Shown here piece by piece: positions 52,266-63,007 of a stretch of DNA of 64,000 nucleotides. A model generated the notes under the pieces. The model was not told where the DNA came from and searched no databases. It was given only the letters and a program-made list of their open reading frames with translations. Made by a program: the position numbers and the translations under genes. Every line of letters begins with the position of its first letter. Within the stretch, counting starts at the first letter, position 1. Origin of the DNA: Nocardia blacklockiae (lineage in GTDB: Bacteria > Actinomycetota > Actinomycetes > Mycobacteriales > Mycobacteriaceae); assembly GCF_015477355.1 (NCBI RefSeq), contig NZ_JADLRJ010000012.1, positions 62,001-126,000 on the forward strand, read 5' to 3'.

Positions 52266-52921
52266 CCGAGGCCGCCGCGCTGCGCGTCGTGATCGCCGAG
52301 GACAGCGCCATCCTGCGCGACGGCCTGGCCGGGCTGCTCGCCGAGCGCGGCCACCAGGTGGTCGCCATGGTCGGCGACGCGCTGCGGCTGAGCGAGGTGG
52401 TGGCCGAGCATCGGCCCGACGTGGCGGTGGTGGACGTGCGGATGCCGCCGTCGTTCACCGACGAGGGACTGCTCGCCGCCATCGAACTGCGCCGCAAATT
52501 CCCCGGCGTCGGGGTGTTGGTGTTCTCGCAGTGGGTCGAAACCCGTTATGCCACGGAACTTCTCGCCGGCGGCGCGAGCGGCGTGGGGTACCTGCTCAAG
52601 GATCGGGTGGCGGACGTGCGCGAGTTCGTCGACGCGTTGCAGCGGGTCGCGACGGGCGGCACCGCCCTGGATCCGGAGGTGGTGAGCCAGTTGATGGGCG
52701 CTGCGCGCCAACAGGATTCGCTGGCCCGCCTCACCCCGCGCGAACGCGAGGTCCTGGAACTGATGGCCCAGGGTCTCACCAACGCGGGCATCGCCCGAAC
52801 CCTCACGGTCACCGAACGCGCCGTCGAGAAGCACATCGGCAACATCTTCCTCAAACTCGACCTCCCGCCCTCCGACACCCACCACCGCCGCGTCCTCGCC
52901 GTCCTGCGCCTGCGCGGCTGA
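52262..52921 (+). CDS. NarL/FixJ-family response regulator
   Basis: The 219-residue protein has a receiver domain (LRVVIAEDSAILRDGLAGLLAERGHQVV, phospho-acceptor in VAVVDVRMPP, Lys in YLLKDRV) and a LuxR-type helix-turn-helix (LTPREREVLELMAQGLTNAGIARTLTVTERAVEKHIGNIFLKLDL). It is the cognate partner of the kinase it overlaps. Target genes are not evident from the neighbourhood; the divergent DUF4190 gene is a candidate. Confidence 0.93.
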   Translation: MTEAAALRVVIAEDSAILRDGLAGLLAERGHQVVAMVGDALRLSEVVAEHRPDVAVVDVRMPPSFTDEGLLAAIELRRKFPGVGVLVFSQWVETRYATELLAGGASGVGYLLKDRVADVREFVDALQRVATGGTALDPEVVSQLMGAARQQDSLARLTPREREVLELMAQGLTNAGIARTLTVTERAVEKHIGNIFLKLDLPPSDTHHRRVLAVLRLRG

Positions 52922-52994
52922 CCTGCCCGGTTTACGCGTGCGGCGGGCGCGGCGGACCTATCCTGGAGGTCTGTTCGTGCTGGTGGAGGTGGTC

Positions 52995-53441
52995 ATGGAC
53001 CACGCGCGCATGCTTCGTACCGTGCTCGGCGTGACGGCCGGGTACCTGGTGGTGCTGGGGGTCTGGCTGGGGTGGGTGGTGCACCACACGCCGCCGGGGA
53101 CCGTGCCGTTCCAGATCGTGGCGCTGGTGGGGGTGTTCGGGTCGGGGATCGGGCTCGGGATGCTGTTCGCGCAGCAGCCCTCGCGCGCCGACCGGCGGCT
53201 GCTGCGCCACGGGCTGGAGGGCTGGGCCGTCATCGAGGGCGTGCACCCGGTGCGGCGCACCGACCACCACACCGAACTCACCGAGCTGAACCTCGAACTC
53301 AACGTCCCCGGCTCCGAAACCTACCGTGGCACAGTGCTTTACGACGTCGCGCCGATAGACGAGCCGAGAATCCGGGTGGGTGGGACCATCCCCATCCGCG
53401 TAGACCCGGCCGACCGCGACCACATCATCCTGTGCCTGTAG
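52995..53441 (+). CDS. Two-helix membrane protein with soluble beta domain (DUF3592-like)
   Basis: The 148-residue product has two membrane helices (MLRTVLGVTAGYLVVLGVWLGWVV and PFQIVALVGVFGSGIGLGMLF), then a cytoplasmic-looking beta domain (GLEGWAVIEGVHPVRRTDHHTELTELNLELNVPG ... IRVGGTIPIRVDPADRDHIILCL). The end resembles the DUF3592 ending 'PVRVDPxDPxxVxL', so it may be a relative. ATG 52995 follows GGAGGTGGTC. The repeat hairpin at 53452 comes ten bases after its stop. Confidence 0.72.
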   Translation: MDHARMLRTVLGVTAGYLVVLGVWLGWVVHHTPPGTVPFQIVALVGVFGSGIGLGMLFAQQPSRADRRLLRHGLEGWAVIEGVHPVRRTDHHTELTELNLELNVPGSETYRGTVLYDVAPIDEPRIRVGGTIPIRVDPADRDHIILCL

Positions 53442-53451
53442 GCAAGCCCCC

Positions 53452-53525
53452 GTCATTCCGGCATGCTCTTGGCCGGAATCCAGCTCTGGCGGTGTGGATC
53501 CCGGCCAAGAGCATGCCGGGATGAC
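53452..53525. terminator. Large inverted repeat, second copy, between convergent genes
   Basis: Arms at 53452-53481 and 53496-53525 are 30 bases long with two mismatches; a 14-base loop separates them. The core GGCATGCTCTTGGCCGG differs by one base from the copy at 1784-1860. Like that copy it lies between two converging genes, starting ten bases after one stop and ending 44 bases before the other, so it can end transcription from both sides. Confidence 0.82.
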
Positions 53526-53569
53526 GAGGGCAAGAGGCCCGAGTGCCGGACGACAAAGGCGAGGCAGGG

Positions 53570-54256
53570 TCAGTTCACATGGGCCCTGGGGTCGGCGAGG
53601 AAGTATTGGGCGGTGGCGTAGGTGGTGAGGATTACGGCCTCGGTGAGGCGGCGGGAGCGGGGAGTGCGTGCGAAGAGGCGGCGGAGGACGATGAGACCGT
53701 CGGAGGCGGTGAACAGGAGGGCGGCCACGCCCAGGCGACTGCGTGGGTCGCGGGATGGAAGGTTCAGGCCCGCAACGTTTTTCGCGCCGGGAGCCAAGGC
53801 CGGGTCGGAGGCCAGCACCGCGGCGGTTCCCAGGGTGGCACCGTACGCCGACAAGGGTACGGCCAGCTTCGGGGCCTTCGCCCGCAGCAGCAGACCCGCG
53901 CCCAGCCAAGCCGCCACGCGCGGCACCACCACCGCCGGGCGCGGCCGCGCGCCCGCACGCCACCACAGCGCCGCGTACCCGGTCTGCATCACCGCGAAAG
54001 CCGAAGCGCCCGCGACCAATCGGCGATCGTCGTCGGGATCGATGAGCAGCACGTCGCCCACCGTCGCCGCACCCAGCGCACCGAGCAGCACCCGGCGCTC
54101 CCCCGCGGCCGCCTCGCCGCCGTGGAGCACATCGGCGGCCAGCAGCGGCATCAGCAACGGCTTTGCGGCCCACTGCCATCGGTCGCGACCGGTGAGCGCG
54201 CCGAACACCGTGGCAGCGGCAGCGGCGACATAGGCCGCCCGGAAGGGACGGCCCAT
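53570..54256 (-). CDS. YhhN-family membrane protein (lysoplasmalogenase-like)
   Basis: The 228-residue polytopic protein matches the YhhN/TMEM86 family: KPLLMPLLAADVL at the N-terminus, LLGALGAATVGDVLLIDPDDDRRLVAGASAFAVMQTGYAALWW with the conserved Gly-Asp, and LGVAALLFTASDGLIVLRRLF near the end. Family members hydrolyse the vinyl-ether bond of lysoplasmalogens; bacterial substrates are less clear. Seven to eight helices are predicted by eye. ATG 54256 is used. It follows the KAS III gene on the minus strand by 48 bases. Confidence 0.85.
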   Translation of the reverse strand: MGRPFRAAYVAAAAATVFGALTGRDRWQWAAKPLLMPLLAADVLHGGEAAAGERRVLLGALGAATVGDVLLIDPDDDRRLVAGASAFAVMQTGYAALWWRAGARPRPAVVVPRVAAWLGAGLLLRAKAPKLAVPLSAYGATLGTAAVLASDPALAPGAKNVAGLNLPSRDPRSRLGVAALLFTASDGLIVLRRLFARTPRSRRLTEAVILTTYATAQYFLADPRAHVN

Positions 54257-54304
54257 GTCACCGCACCGATCGGGACGGCAAGCGGCCGAACGGCATTCGC
54301 ATAC

Positions 54305-55360
54305 TCAGAAGCTCGGCTCGAGCGGCTTCGGCGGCAGCGTGACCACCTGACCCGCGTAGCTGAGCCCCGCACCGAAACCGAGGACCAGGGCCAGCTGGCC
54401 GCCCTTGGCCTTGCCGGTCACCAGCATCTCCTCGATGGCCAGCGGGATCGAGGCGGCCGAGGTGTTGCCGGTGTTCTCGATGTCGTTCGCCATCGGAATG
54501 TCTTCGGCCAGACCGAGATTCTTCTTCATCAACTCGTTGATGCGCGCGTTCGCCTGGTGCGGGACGAAGACCTCGATGTCCTCCTTGGCCACGCCGGAAA
54601 CCTCCAGCGCGGTGGACAGCGCCCGCGGCAGCGTGACGGCGGCCCAGCGGAACACCCGCGGGCCCTCCATCCGCAGCGACATCCGGCCCACCGGCTCGAC
54701 CGCCGGGTCGGTGCCCTGCAGCGCCTGCGCCTTGTTCATGAACTCGAGGAAGTCGACGTCCTGCGCGATCGCGCCGGCGTTCTCGCCGTCGCTGCCCCAC
54801 ACCGTCGGCGAGATGCCGTTCTCCTCGCTGGGCCCGATGACGACCGCGCCCGCGCCGTCGCCGAAGATCATCGCGGTGCCGCGGTCGGTGGGATCCAGGC
54901 CCACGGTCATCGTCTCCGCGCCGATCACCAGCACGTACTCCGCCGAGCCCGCCCGGATCAGGTCGGCGGCGACCCCGACGCCGTACCCGAAGCCGCCGCA
55001 GCCGGAGGTCAGGTCGAACGCCGGGATCCCGTTCATGCCCAGGTCGTGGGCGACCGCGGGCGCGCCGTGCGGGGTCAGCTTCAGCCAGCTCGAGGTGGCG
55101 AGGATCAGGGCGCCGATCCTCGACCGGTCCACGCCGCTGTTGACGACGGCGCGCTCGCCCGCGGCCGCGGCCATCGACTGCAGCGTCTCGTCGCCGGAGA
55201 TCCAGCGCCGGTTGCGGATACCGGTGCGCTCGAAGATCCACTCGGGGGTGGAGTCGAGGACCTCGCACACCTCGGCGTTGCTGACGATGCGCCGCGGCCG
55301 GTAGGCGCCGATGCCGAGCATCGCGACGTTCTCGCGACCCTTGTTGACTGCAATGCTCAC
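54305..55360 (-). CDS. Beta-ketoacyl-ACP synthase III-like protein
   Basis: The 351-residue thiolase-fold protein has the KAS III triad: Cys in DLTSGCGGFGYG, His in VFVPHQANARI and Asn in IENTGNTSAASIPLA. LGIGAYRPRRIVSNAEVCE, WIFERTGIRNRRW and GFGAGLSYAGQVV complete the family pattern. KAS III condenses an acyl-CoA with malonyl-ACP to start fatty-acid or mycolate chains, but related enzymes act in secondary metabolism, so the symbol fabH is withheld. GTG 55360 gives a family-like N-terminus; GTG 55399 is possible. It is not next to other fatty-acid genes. Confidence 0.9.
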   Translation of the reverse strand: MSIAVNKGRENVAMLGIGAYRPRRIVSNAEVCEVLDSTPEWIFERTGIRNRRWISGDETLQSMAAAAGERAVVNSGVDRSRIGALILATSSWLKLTPHGAPAVAHDLGMNGIPAFDLTSGCGGFGYGVGVAADLIRAGSAEYVLVIGAETMTVGLDPTDRGTAMIFGDGAGAVVIGPSEENGISPTVWGSDGENAGAIAQDVDFLEFMNKAQALQGTDPAVEPVGRMSLRMEGPRVFRWAAVTLPRALSTALEVSGVAKEDIEVFVPHQANARINELMKKNLGLAEDIPMANDIENTGNTSAASIPLAIEEMLVTGKAKGGQLALVLGFGAGLSYAGQVVTLPPKPLEPSF

Positions 55361-55434
55361 CACAGGCGACTCACTCGACCCTTCACCCCCGTCGGACACA
55401 CAAACCAGAGTTCAGGTTAGCCCAGCGCGGGAGG

Positions 55435-55980
55435 TCACCCGAGCGCCAGATCCTTCAAACCGAGAATCGAGCGGTACTCCAGCCCCTCGGCGGCGATCAC
55501 CTGGTCGGCGCCGGTCTCGCGATCGACGACGGTGGCCACGCCGACCACCGTCGCCCCGGCGTCGCGCAGCGCGCGCACCGCGGTGAGCGGCGAGTTGCCC
55601 GTGGTGGTGGTGTCCTCGACGACCAGCACCCGCTTGCCGGTCACCTCCGGCCCCTCGATCTGGCGCTGCATGCCGTGCGTCTTGGCGGCCTTGCGGACCA
55701 CGAAGGCGTCCAGCGGGCGACCCGGCGCGTGCAGCATCGCCAGTGCCACCGGGTCGGCGCCCATGGTCAGGCCGCCGACGGCGTCGAAGTCCCAGTCCGA
55801 GACCAGTTCCCGCAGTAGCTTGCCGATCAGCGGCGCCGACTGGTGCTGCAGCGTCGCCCGGCGCAGGTCGACGTAGTAGTCGGCCTCCTTCCCGGACGAC
55901 AGGATGACTTTGCCGTGCACGACGGCGAGCTCGCGTACGAGCTCCGCCAATCTGTCTCGGTCCGTGGTGGACTCGATCAT
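55435..55980 (-). CDS. pyrE: Orotate phosphoribosyltransferase
   Basis: PyrE makes orotidine 5'-phosphate from orotate and PRPP in pyrimidine synthesis. The 181-residue protein has HGKVILSSGKEADYYVDLRRATL, the GGLTMGADPVALAM stretch, FVVRKAAKTHGMQRQIEG with the catalytic Lys loop, and the PRPP motif VLVVEDTTTTGNS. ATG 55980 lies six bases after the SDR stop on the same strand, so the two are an operon. Position matches Rv0382c. Confidence 0.95.
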   Translation of the reverse strand: MIESTTDRDRLAELVRELAVVHGKVILSSGKEADYYVDLRRATLQHQSAPLIGKLLRELVSDWDFDAVGGLTMGADPVALAMLHAPGRPLDAFVVRKAAKTHGMQRQIEGPEVTGKRVLVVEDTTTTGNSPLTAVRALRDAGATVVGVATVVDRETGADQVIAAEGLEYRSILGLKDLALG

Positions 55981-55986
55981 CGTCGT

Positions 55987-56799
55987 TTACGTCCTTCCGC
56001 GTGCGTTGAACATGCCTCGGTTGAGGCGGACCTGCACGGACCGCGGGATCAGTCCGGCGACCGCCGTCAGCGCTTTGTACTGCACACCGGGCACGCTGAT
56101 CACCCGGTCCTTCGCCAGGTCGCGCAGCGAAGCCGCCACGACCTGATCCACACTCAGCCACATCGGTTTCGGCAGCGACGACATTTCTATGCCGGCCCGC
56201 TGATGGAACTCGGTGCGCACGAAACCGGGACACAGGGCCTGCACCCGGACCCCGGTGCCGGTGAGGCCGCCGGCCAGTCCTTCGCTGAAGGATATGACGT
56301 AGGCCTTGGAGGCCGAATAGGTCGAGCCGCGGCCTCGCACCAGCCCCGCGACGCTGGCCACGTTCACCACCGAGCCCTTCGCCGCGGCGATCATCGACGG
56401 CAGGGCCGCGCGGGTCAACCGGACCACCGAGCCGACGTTGACGTCCAGCTGCGCCTGCAACCGCGCGGGATCGACCGTCCAGAATTCGCCGTTCAGCCCG
56501 AAACCCGCGTTGTTGACCAGGAATTCGACGCCCTCGGCGACGCGCTCGGCCACCCGGTCGCGGTCGGCGGCCACGGCCAGATCGGCGCGCAGGACCTCCG
56601 AGCGCGTGTCGAAGCGGCGGCGTAACTCGTCGGCCAGCGCGGCGAGACGCTGCTCGTCGCGGGCCACCAGCACCAGGTCGTAGCCCAGGGCGGCCAGGCG
56701 CTCGGCGAAGCCCTGCCCGATACCGGAGGTGGGACCGGTGACCACGGCGACGGGACGGGTGGCGCCGGGCAGGCGCGCGGCAGCAGAGGAGTCGGTCAT
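55987..56799 (-). CDS. Short-chain dehydrogenase/reductase
   Basis: The 270-residue Rossmann protein has the cofactor motif [35 protein letters not shown], the NNAGFGLNG motif and the catalytic Ser...YSASK with Tyr and Lys ([23 protein letters not shown]), then PGFVRTEFH. It is a classical SDR, and the Arg in LVARDEQRL suggests NADPH. The substrate is unknown. ATG 56799 was chosen as the nearest start to the family N-terminus. It lies between the Rv0383c-like gene and pyrE, six bases from the latter. Confidence 0.88.
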   Translation of the reverse strand: MTDSSAAARLPGATRPVAVVTGPTSGIGQGFAERLAALGYDLVLVARDEQRLAALADELRRRFDTRSEVLRADLAVAADRDRVAERVAEGVEFLVNNAGFGLNGEFWTVDPARLQAQLDVNVGSVVRLTRAALPSMIAAAKGSVVNVASVAGLVRGRGSTYSASKAYVISFSEGLAGGLTGTGVRVQALCPGFVRTEFHQRAGIEMSSLPKPMWLSVDQVVAASLRDLAKDRVISVPGVQYKALTAVAGLIPRSVQVRLNRGMFNARGRT

Positions 56800-56820
56800 G
56801 CAGCCATCATCCCGCACCCG

Positions 56821-57999
56821 TCATCGGGGTGCGGGCCCCTGATACGGACGGAATCCGGGATGGAACGGGCCGCCGGGTCGTTCGGCCGAGTCGTCGCGGG
56901 TGCGGCGCTCGCGCCACTCTTCCTCGACGAACTCCTCGTCGAAATCGGCTGCGGGAGAATCACTCTCGTCCTCGTCCGGCAGTTCCTCGGCGGGCGGCCA
57001 GTCGCGGCGGACGCGGTTGCGCGGATCGGGCACCACGGCCAGCTGCGGGCGGCGCGGCGGCTCCGGTTCGGTCTCGCCGGCGATGTCGCCGAGCAGCGGG
57101 GCGAAATCGGAGTCGCCCGCGGCGTACTCGTAGCGCCGGTTCTCGGCGAAGCGCGCGTCCTCGTCGGAGGTCCGGTCGGCCGGGCGGTCGTCGACGAAGT
57201 CGCGGTCGTCGCGGAAGTGCCGGTCCTCGTCGAGGTCCCGGGAGTCGTAGCGGTCCTTGCCGTAGGCCCGGTCGTCGGCGACTCCGCCCGCGTTCTCGTC
57301 CTCGGCCTCCGGGCCACGCGGGCGAGGACGGCCCGGGTCGTGCGGATCGGACTCGCGTAGCTCGGGTTCGCGGCGGTTGTCGCCGCCGGCCACCGGCGGC
57401 AGCACGTGCAGCAGGCCCGAGAGCCGCAGCACGGCGTCGATCGCGGCCTCCCACTCCCGCGACGACGTGCCGACCGAGAGCATGCCGAGGGTCCAGTTGC
57501 CCTCGCTCCACAGCTGCTGCACCGAATCCGAGAGGGATTCGATGAAGGCCACCATGCGCTGGTCGACGGCGTGGCGGGCGATGTCCGGGTTGGTCGCGAA
57601 CACCACCCGGTCGCCGATCGCGCCGAGCAGCTCGAGGTCGTGGTCCTTGGGCGGGGCGGCCGTCTTCAATCGCAGGTCGATGTCGATATCGGAGCCGATC
57701 TGGCGGCGCACCGCGACCAGCGTGGCCGCGTCCTCCAGATCGAACAGCACGAATTTCTCGCCCTTGCGGTTGCCGGAGACCACGTCCACCGCGGACAGGT
57801 AGCCGAGTTTGGCCATCGCACCGCGGCGCCAGTTGGACGCCAGCGACGGTTCGACCGAGACATAGGTGTAACCCTGGGATTTTGCCCAGACCTGCCGCAC
57901 ATGACCGGTCCGCTGTCGCTGGATGCGGTCGAAATACAGCAGCACGATCGCACCCACCAGTGCGATCGCCGCGAGTCCGAACCAGATTGCTGCCGTCAT
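56821..57999 (-). CDS. Membrane-anchored protein with disordered acidic tail (Rv0383c-like)
   Basis: The 392-residue protein has one N-terminal membrane helix (TAAIWFGLAAIALVGAIVLLYF) followed by a cytoplasmic domain of about 200 residues (QRTGHVRQVWAKSQGYTYVSVEPSLASNWRRGAMAKLGYLSAVDVVSGNRKGEKFVLFDLEDAATLVAVRR). It ends in a 180-residue tail rich in Asp, Glu and Arg. The ordered part is conserved across mycolate-containing actinobacteria at this locus, but no function is known. ATG 57999 starts just before the membrane helix. The tail resembles charged, disordered regions of division or envelope proteins. Confidence 0.8.
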   Translation of the reverse strand: MTAAIWFGLAAIALVGAIVLLYFDRIQRQRTGHVRQVWAKSQGYTYVSVEPSLASNWRRGAMAKLGYLSAVDVVSGNRKGEKFVLFDLEDAATLVAVRRQIGSDIDIDLRLKTAAPPKDHDLELLGAIGDRVVFATNPDIARHAVDQRMVAFIESLSDSVQQLWSEGNWTLGMLSVGTSSREWEAAIDAVLRLSGLLHVLPPVAGGDNRREPELRESDPHDPGRPRPRGPEAEDENAGGVADDRAYGKDRYDSRDLDEDRHFRDDRDFVDDRPADRTSDEDARFAENRRYEYAAGDSDFAPLLGDIAGETEPEPPRRPQLAVVPDPRNRVRRDWPPAEELPDEDESDSPAADFDEEFVEEEWRERRTRDDSAERPGGPFHPGFRPYQGPAPR

Positions 58000-58104
58000 C
58001 GCTACCGAGTCTAGATCCCACGCGCCCGGCACGGTGGGTGCGGATTGCGTGTTGGCCGATACCGGTGACCACCGGCGGGTTTCCGGCAGGGGTGTCGGCT
58101 CTGT

Positions 58105-58962
58105 TCAGCGGGGCGGCGTGAGCGAGGTACTGATGATGATCTTGGCCTGGATCGTGCCGTCGGGGGCCTTGTCACCCTGCACCACCACCATGTCGCCGGG
58201 GTGCAGGTCGGCGACCTTGCCCGCGCCCGCCGCGATGACCTGGGTCTTGTCGTCGGTGTGCACGGTGACCAGCGAACCGAGCAGCGATTCGATGGTCAGG
58301 GTGGCGCCGTCGTTGGTGCTGATCGCGCCCATGGTGGCGCCGATGTTGTCGATGTCGCCGAGGCCGGGCAGCGACGGAATGCTCTGCTGCGGACCGGCGG
58401 AACCGCTCGGCGGCACCACCGGCTGGCGGGTCGGCAGCGGGCGCGTGGTGGTGCCCGCGGCACTGGTCGAGGACGACGAGTCGTTGCCCGCCAGCAGCGC
58501 GCCCGCGGCGATGCCGCCGAGCACGACCAGCACGAAGATCGCGGCCGTCAGCCCGATCCACAGGCCGGTGCGTTTGCGGCGCGGCGGTTCCACCGGCAGC
58601 CCGGTCGGGCCGAGCTGTTCGGTGGGCGCGTTGGGCGGCGGCGGGCCCCCGGCCCACTGCTGGCCGTAGCCCGGCCCGGGTTCGTAAGCGCCCCAGGCAC
58701 TGTCGTAGGGCGGGATCTCCCGCGTCGGGTTGGGGCCGGGCTGCTGATCGAAGTACGAATACGGCTCGGCGTGCTGATAGGGCGCGGTCTGCTGATCCGG
58801 CGTCGGATAGGGCACCGTCGGGTCCGGGCCCTGGCCGTACGCCTCCGAGTACTCCGACGTGTGCAACGTCGGCTCCTCCGCCCGGCCCGACGAGCCCAGT
58901 TTCTCGGTCGGCGCGTCGGGCGAATCCGGCCGCTGCGCCCACGGGTCACTCGGATTCGTCAT
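58105..58962 (-). CDS. Single-pass membrane protein with DUF5666-like outer domain and FHA-type motifs
   Basis: The 285-residue product has a disordered cytoplasmic tail of about 130 residues, one membrane helix (about 133-158, GLWIGLTAAIFVLVVLGGIAAGALLAG), a Ser/Thr/Pro linker and a small beta domain (MGAISTNDGATLTIESLLGSLVTVHTDDKTQVIAAGAGKVADLHPGDMVVVQGDKAPDGTIQAKIIIS) typical of DUF5666-like OB folds. The tail holds Thr19-Glu-Lys-Leu, Thr80-Arg-Glu-Ile and Thr114-Glu-Gln-Leu, the same kind of motif as in the giant protein at 30677-34090. ATG 58962 matches the family-like start. It follows clpB on the minus strand, 58 bases after its stop. Confidence 0.82.
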   Translation of the reverse strand: MTNPSDPWAQRPDSPDAPTEKLGSSGRAEEPTLHTSEYSEAYGQGPDPTVPYPTPDQQTAPYQHAEPYSYFDQQPGPNPTREIPPYDSAWGAYEPGPGYGQQWAGGPPPPNAPTEQLGPTGLPVEPPRRKRTGLWIGLTAAIFVLVVLGGIAAGALLAGNDSSSSTSAAGTTTRPLPTRQPVVPPSGSAGPQQSIPSLPGLGDIDNIGATMGAISTNDGATLTIESLLGSLVTVHTDDKTQVIAAGAGKVADLHPGDMVVVQGDKAPDGTIQAKIIISTSLTPPR

Positions 58963-59020
58963 GGCACCCAGCGTAGGTGCAGATCGGGGATACAGCAGGG
59001 ATCCCCGACCCGTCCACCGT

Positions 59021-61576
<2,556 letters not shown>

Positions 61577-61655
61577 AGTCACCTTCCTACTGGTTGATTC
61601 CGCACAGCGCCCGGGTCTTCCGGCGCGCTGTTCCGTTGTGTCCAACGCGCCAGGA

Positions 61656-61676
61656 GTTGAGTCTGTTCCGCTCAAG
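61656..61676 (-). promoter_or_regulatory. HAIR element (HspR-binding site) upstream of clpB
   Basis: On the minus strand the site reads CTTGAGC-N7-ACTCAAC, matching the HAIR consensus CTTGAGT-N7-ACTCAAG at 12 of 14 fixed positions. It lies 79 bases before the clpB start, where HspR sites of actinobacterial clpB and dnaK genes usually are. Confidence 0.85.
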
Positions 61677-61848
61677 TCTGCTGAATTTCCCGGCGCGCCG
61701 CAAGGTCCGCCCCGGCCGAGCCCATGACACTCGTCCAGAAAAGACCGAATGGCCTGAATTACGTCGATACGGGACCGAAGCTGCCTACGATGGCCCTGTT
61801 CGACGCATACCCCGCTGACCGACAACCGTTTCGGACGAAGGAGCAGCG

Positions 61849-62781
61849 ATGCGCGCGATAGTGGTCCCCGACTTCGGCGGCCGGCCCGAACCGGCCGAGA
61901 TGCCGAAACCAGCGCCCGGACCGGGCGGCATCCAGGTCCGTGTGGAGGCGGCGGGGGTCAATCCCTACGATCGCAAGCTCATCGACGGCATCCTGCGCGA
62001 CCGGATGCCCTACGACTTCCCGATGATCCCGGGCATCGACGGCGCCGGCACGGTCTCGGCGGTGGGTCCCGGCGCGAGCGCCTTCGCCGTCGGCGACCGC
62101 GTGGTCGGAAAATTTCTGAGTCCGCCCGTCGGGCACGGCACCTTCGCCGAATACACCACGGCCCCCGAGAGCGAGGTCGCGCGGATCCCGGGCCAGCTCA
62201 CCGCGATCCAGGCCGCCGCGCTGCCCACCGCGGGACTCACCGCACAGGATCTGGTCGACGCCGCGGGCATCGGGCCCGGGCAGCTGGTGCTCGTCAACGG
62301 GGCCGCGGGCGGCGTCGGTTCGTTCCTGGTGCAGCTGGTCAACGCCGCGGGCGCGCAGGCCATCGCCACCGCCCGCCCCGACGACACCGACCGGATGGTC
62401 CGGCTCGGTGCGGCGGAGGTGGTCGACTACACCCGCACCCCGATCGCGGATTCGGTGCACTTCACCCACCCGGACGGCGTCGACGTGCTGTTCGACCTGG
62501 TCTCGACCGGTCCGGAACTGGCCGAGCTGAGCCGGATCGTGCGACCCGGCGGCATCGTGTACAGCACCGTCATGTCCGCCGACGAGGCCGCGCTGCGTGC
62601 GCGCGGACTGCACGGCGGCAATTTCGTCTCCACCGGGGGCGCACCGGAATTGCAGCGCCTGCTGCGGCAGGTGGCCGCCAGCGACGTGGTGGTCCCGATC
62701 GAGGCGGTCCGCCCCCTCACCGACGCCCCGGCCGTGCTCGGCGCGGGCGGTGCCCGCGGCAAGACCGTGCTGGTCATTTGA
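61849..62781 (+). CDS. Zinc-free MDR-family NADP-dependent oxidoreductase
   Basis: The 310-residue protein is a quinone-oxidoreductase-type medium-chain dehydrogenase. It has [43 protein letters not shown], the NADP loop [19 protein letters not shown], and [13 protein letters not shown]. No structural-zinc cysteines are seen. The acceptor is unknown. ATG 61849 has GAAGGAG at good spacing. It is divergent from clpB; nothing links them beyond shared upstream DNA. Confidence 0.9.
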   Translation: MRAIVVPDFGGRPEPAEMPKPAPGPGGIQVRVEAAGVNPYDRKLIDGILRDRMPYDFPMIPGIDGAGTVSAVGPGASAFAVGDRVVGKFLSPPVGHGTFAEYTTAPESEVARIPGQLTAIQAAALPTAGLTAQDLVDAAGIGPGQLVLVNGAAGGVGSFLVQLVNAAGAQAIATARPDDTDRMVRLGAAEVVDYTRTPIADSVHFTHPDGVDVLFDLVSTGPELAELSRIVRPGGIVYSTVMSADEAALRARGLHGGNFVSTGGAPELQRLLRQVAASDVVVPIEAVRPLTDAPAVLGAGGARGKTVLVI

Positions 62782-62909
62782 CGAGGTAACGACTACCGTG
62801 CGGCTCGACCGGCCGCGCGCGAACACCTGGCGGCGCGGTCCGGAACGCCGGAAAACATGATCGTTACGGGTTTGGCCGATTGTGATTGTGGGTAATGCAA
62901 TCCACTCAT

Positions 62910-62927
62910 AACCGTGCGAACACGGTT
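62910..62927 (+). terminator. Small hairpin with T run after the MDR gene
   Basis: AACCGTG-CGAA-CACGGTT forms a 7-bp stem with a tetraloop, and the right arm runs into TTTTCT. It lies 128 bases after the MDR stop in a locally AT-rich stretch upstream of the flavohemoglobin gene. It reads as a weak intrinsic terminator; an operator is the alternative. Confidence 0.5.
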
Positions 62928-63007
62928 TTCTCGGGGATACTTGACCGCGAGGGCCGCATACCAGGCGGTTCCCCCGGTATTTACCCCCAGAAAGGAAGCT
63001 CGACGTC

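Noticed and set aside
62941-63007. TTGACC as the -35 of the flavohemoglobin promoter
   Set aside because: No acceptable -10 is found at 16-19 bases downstream.
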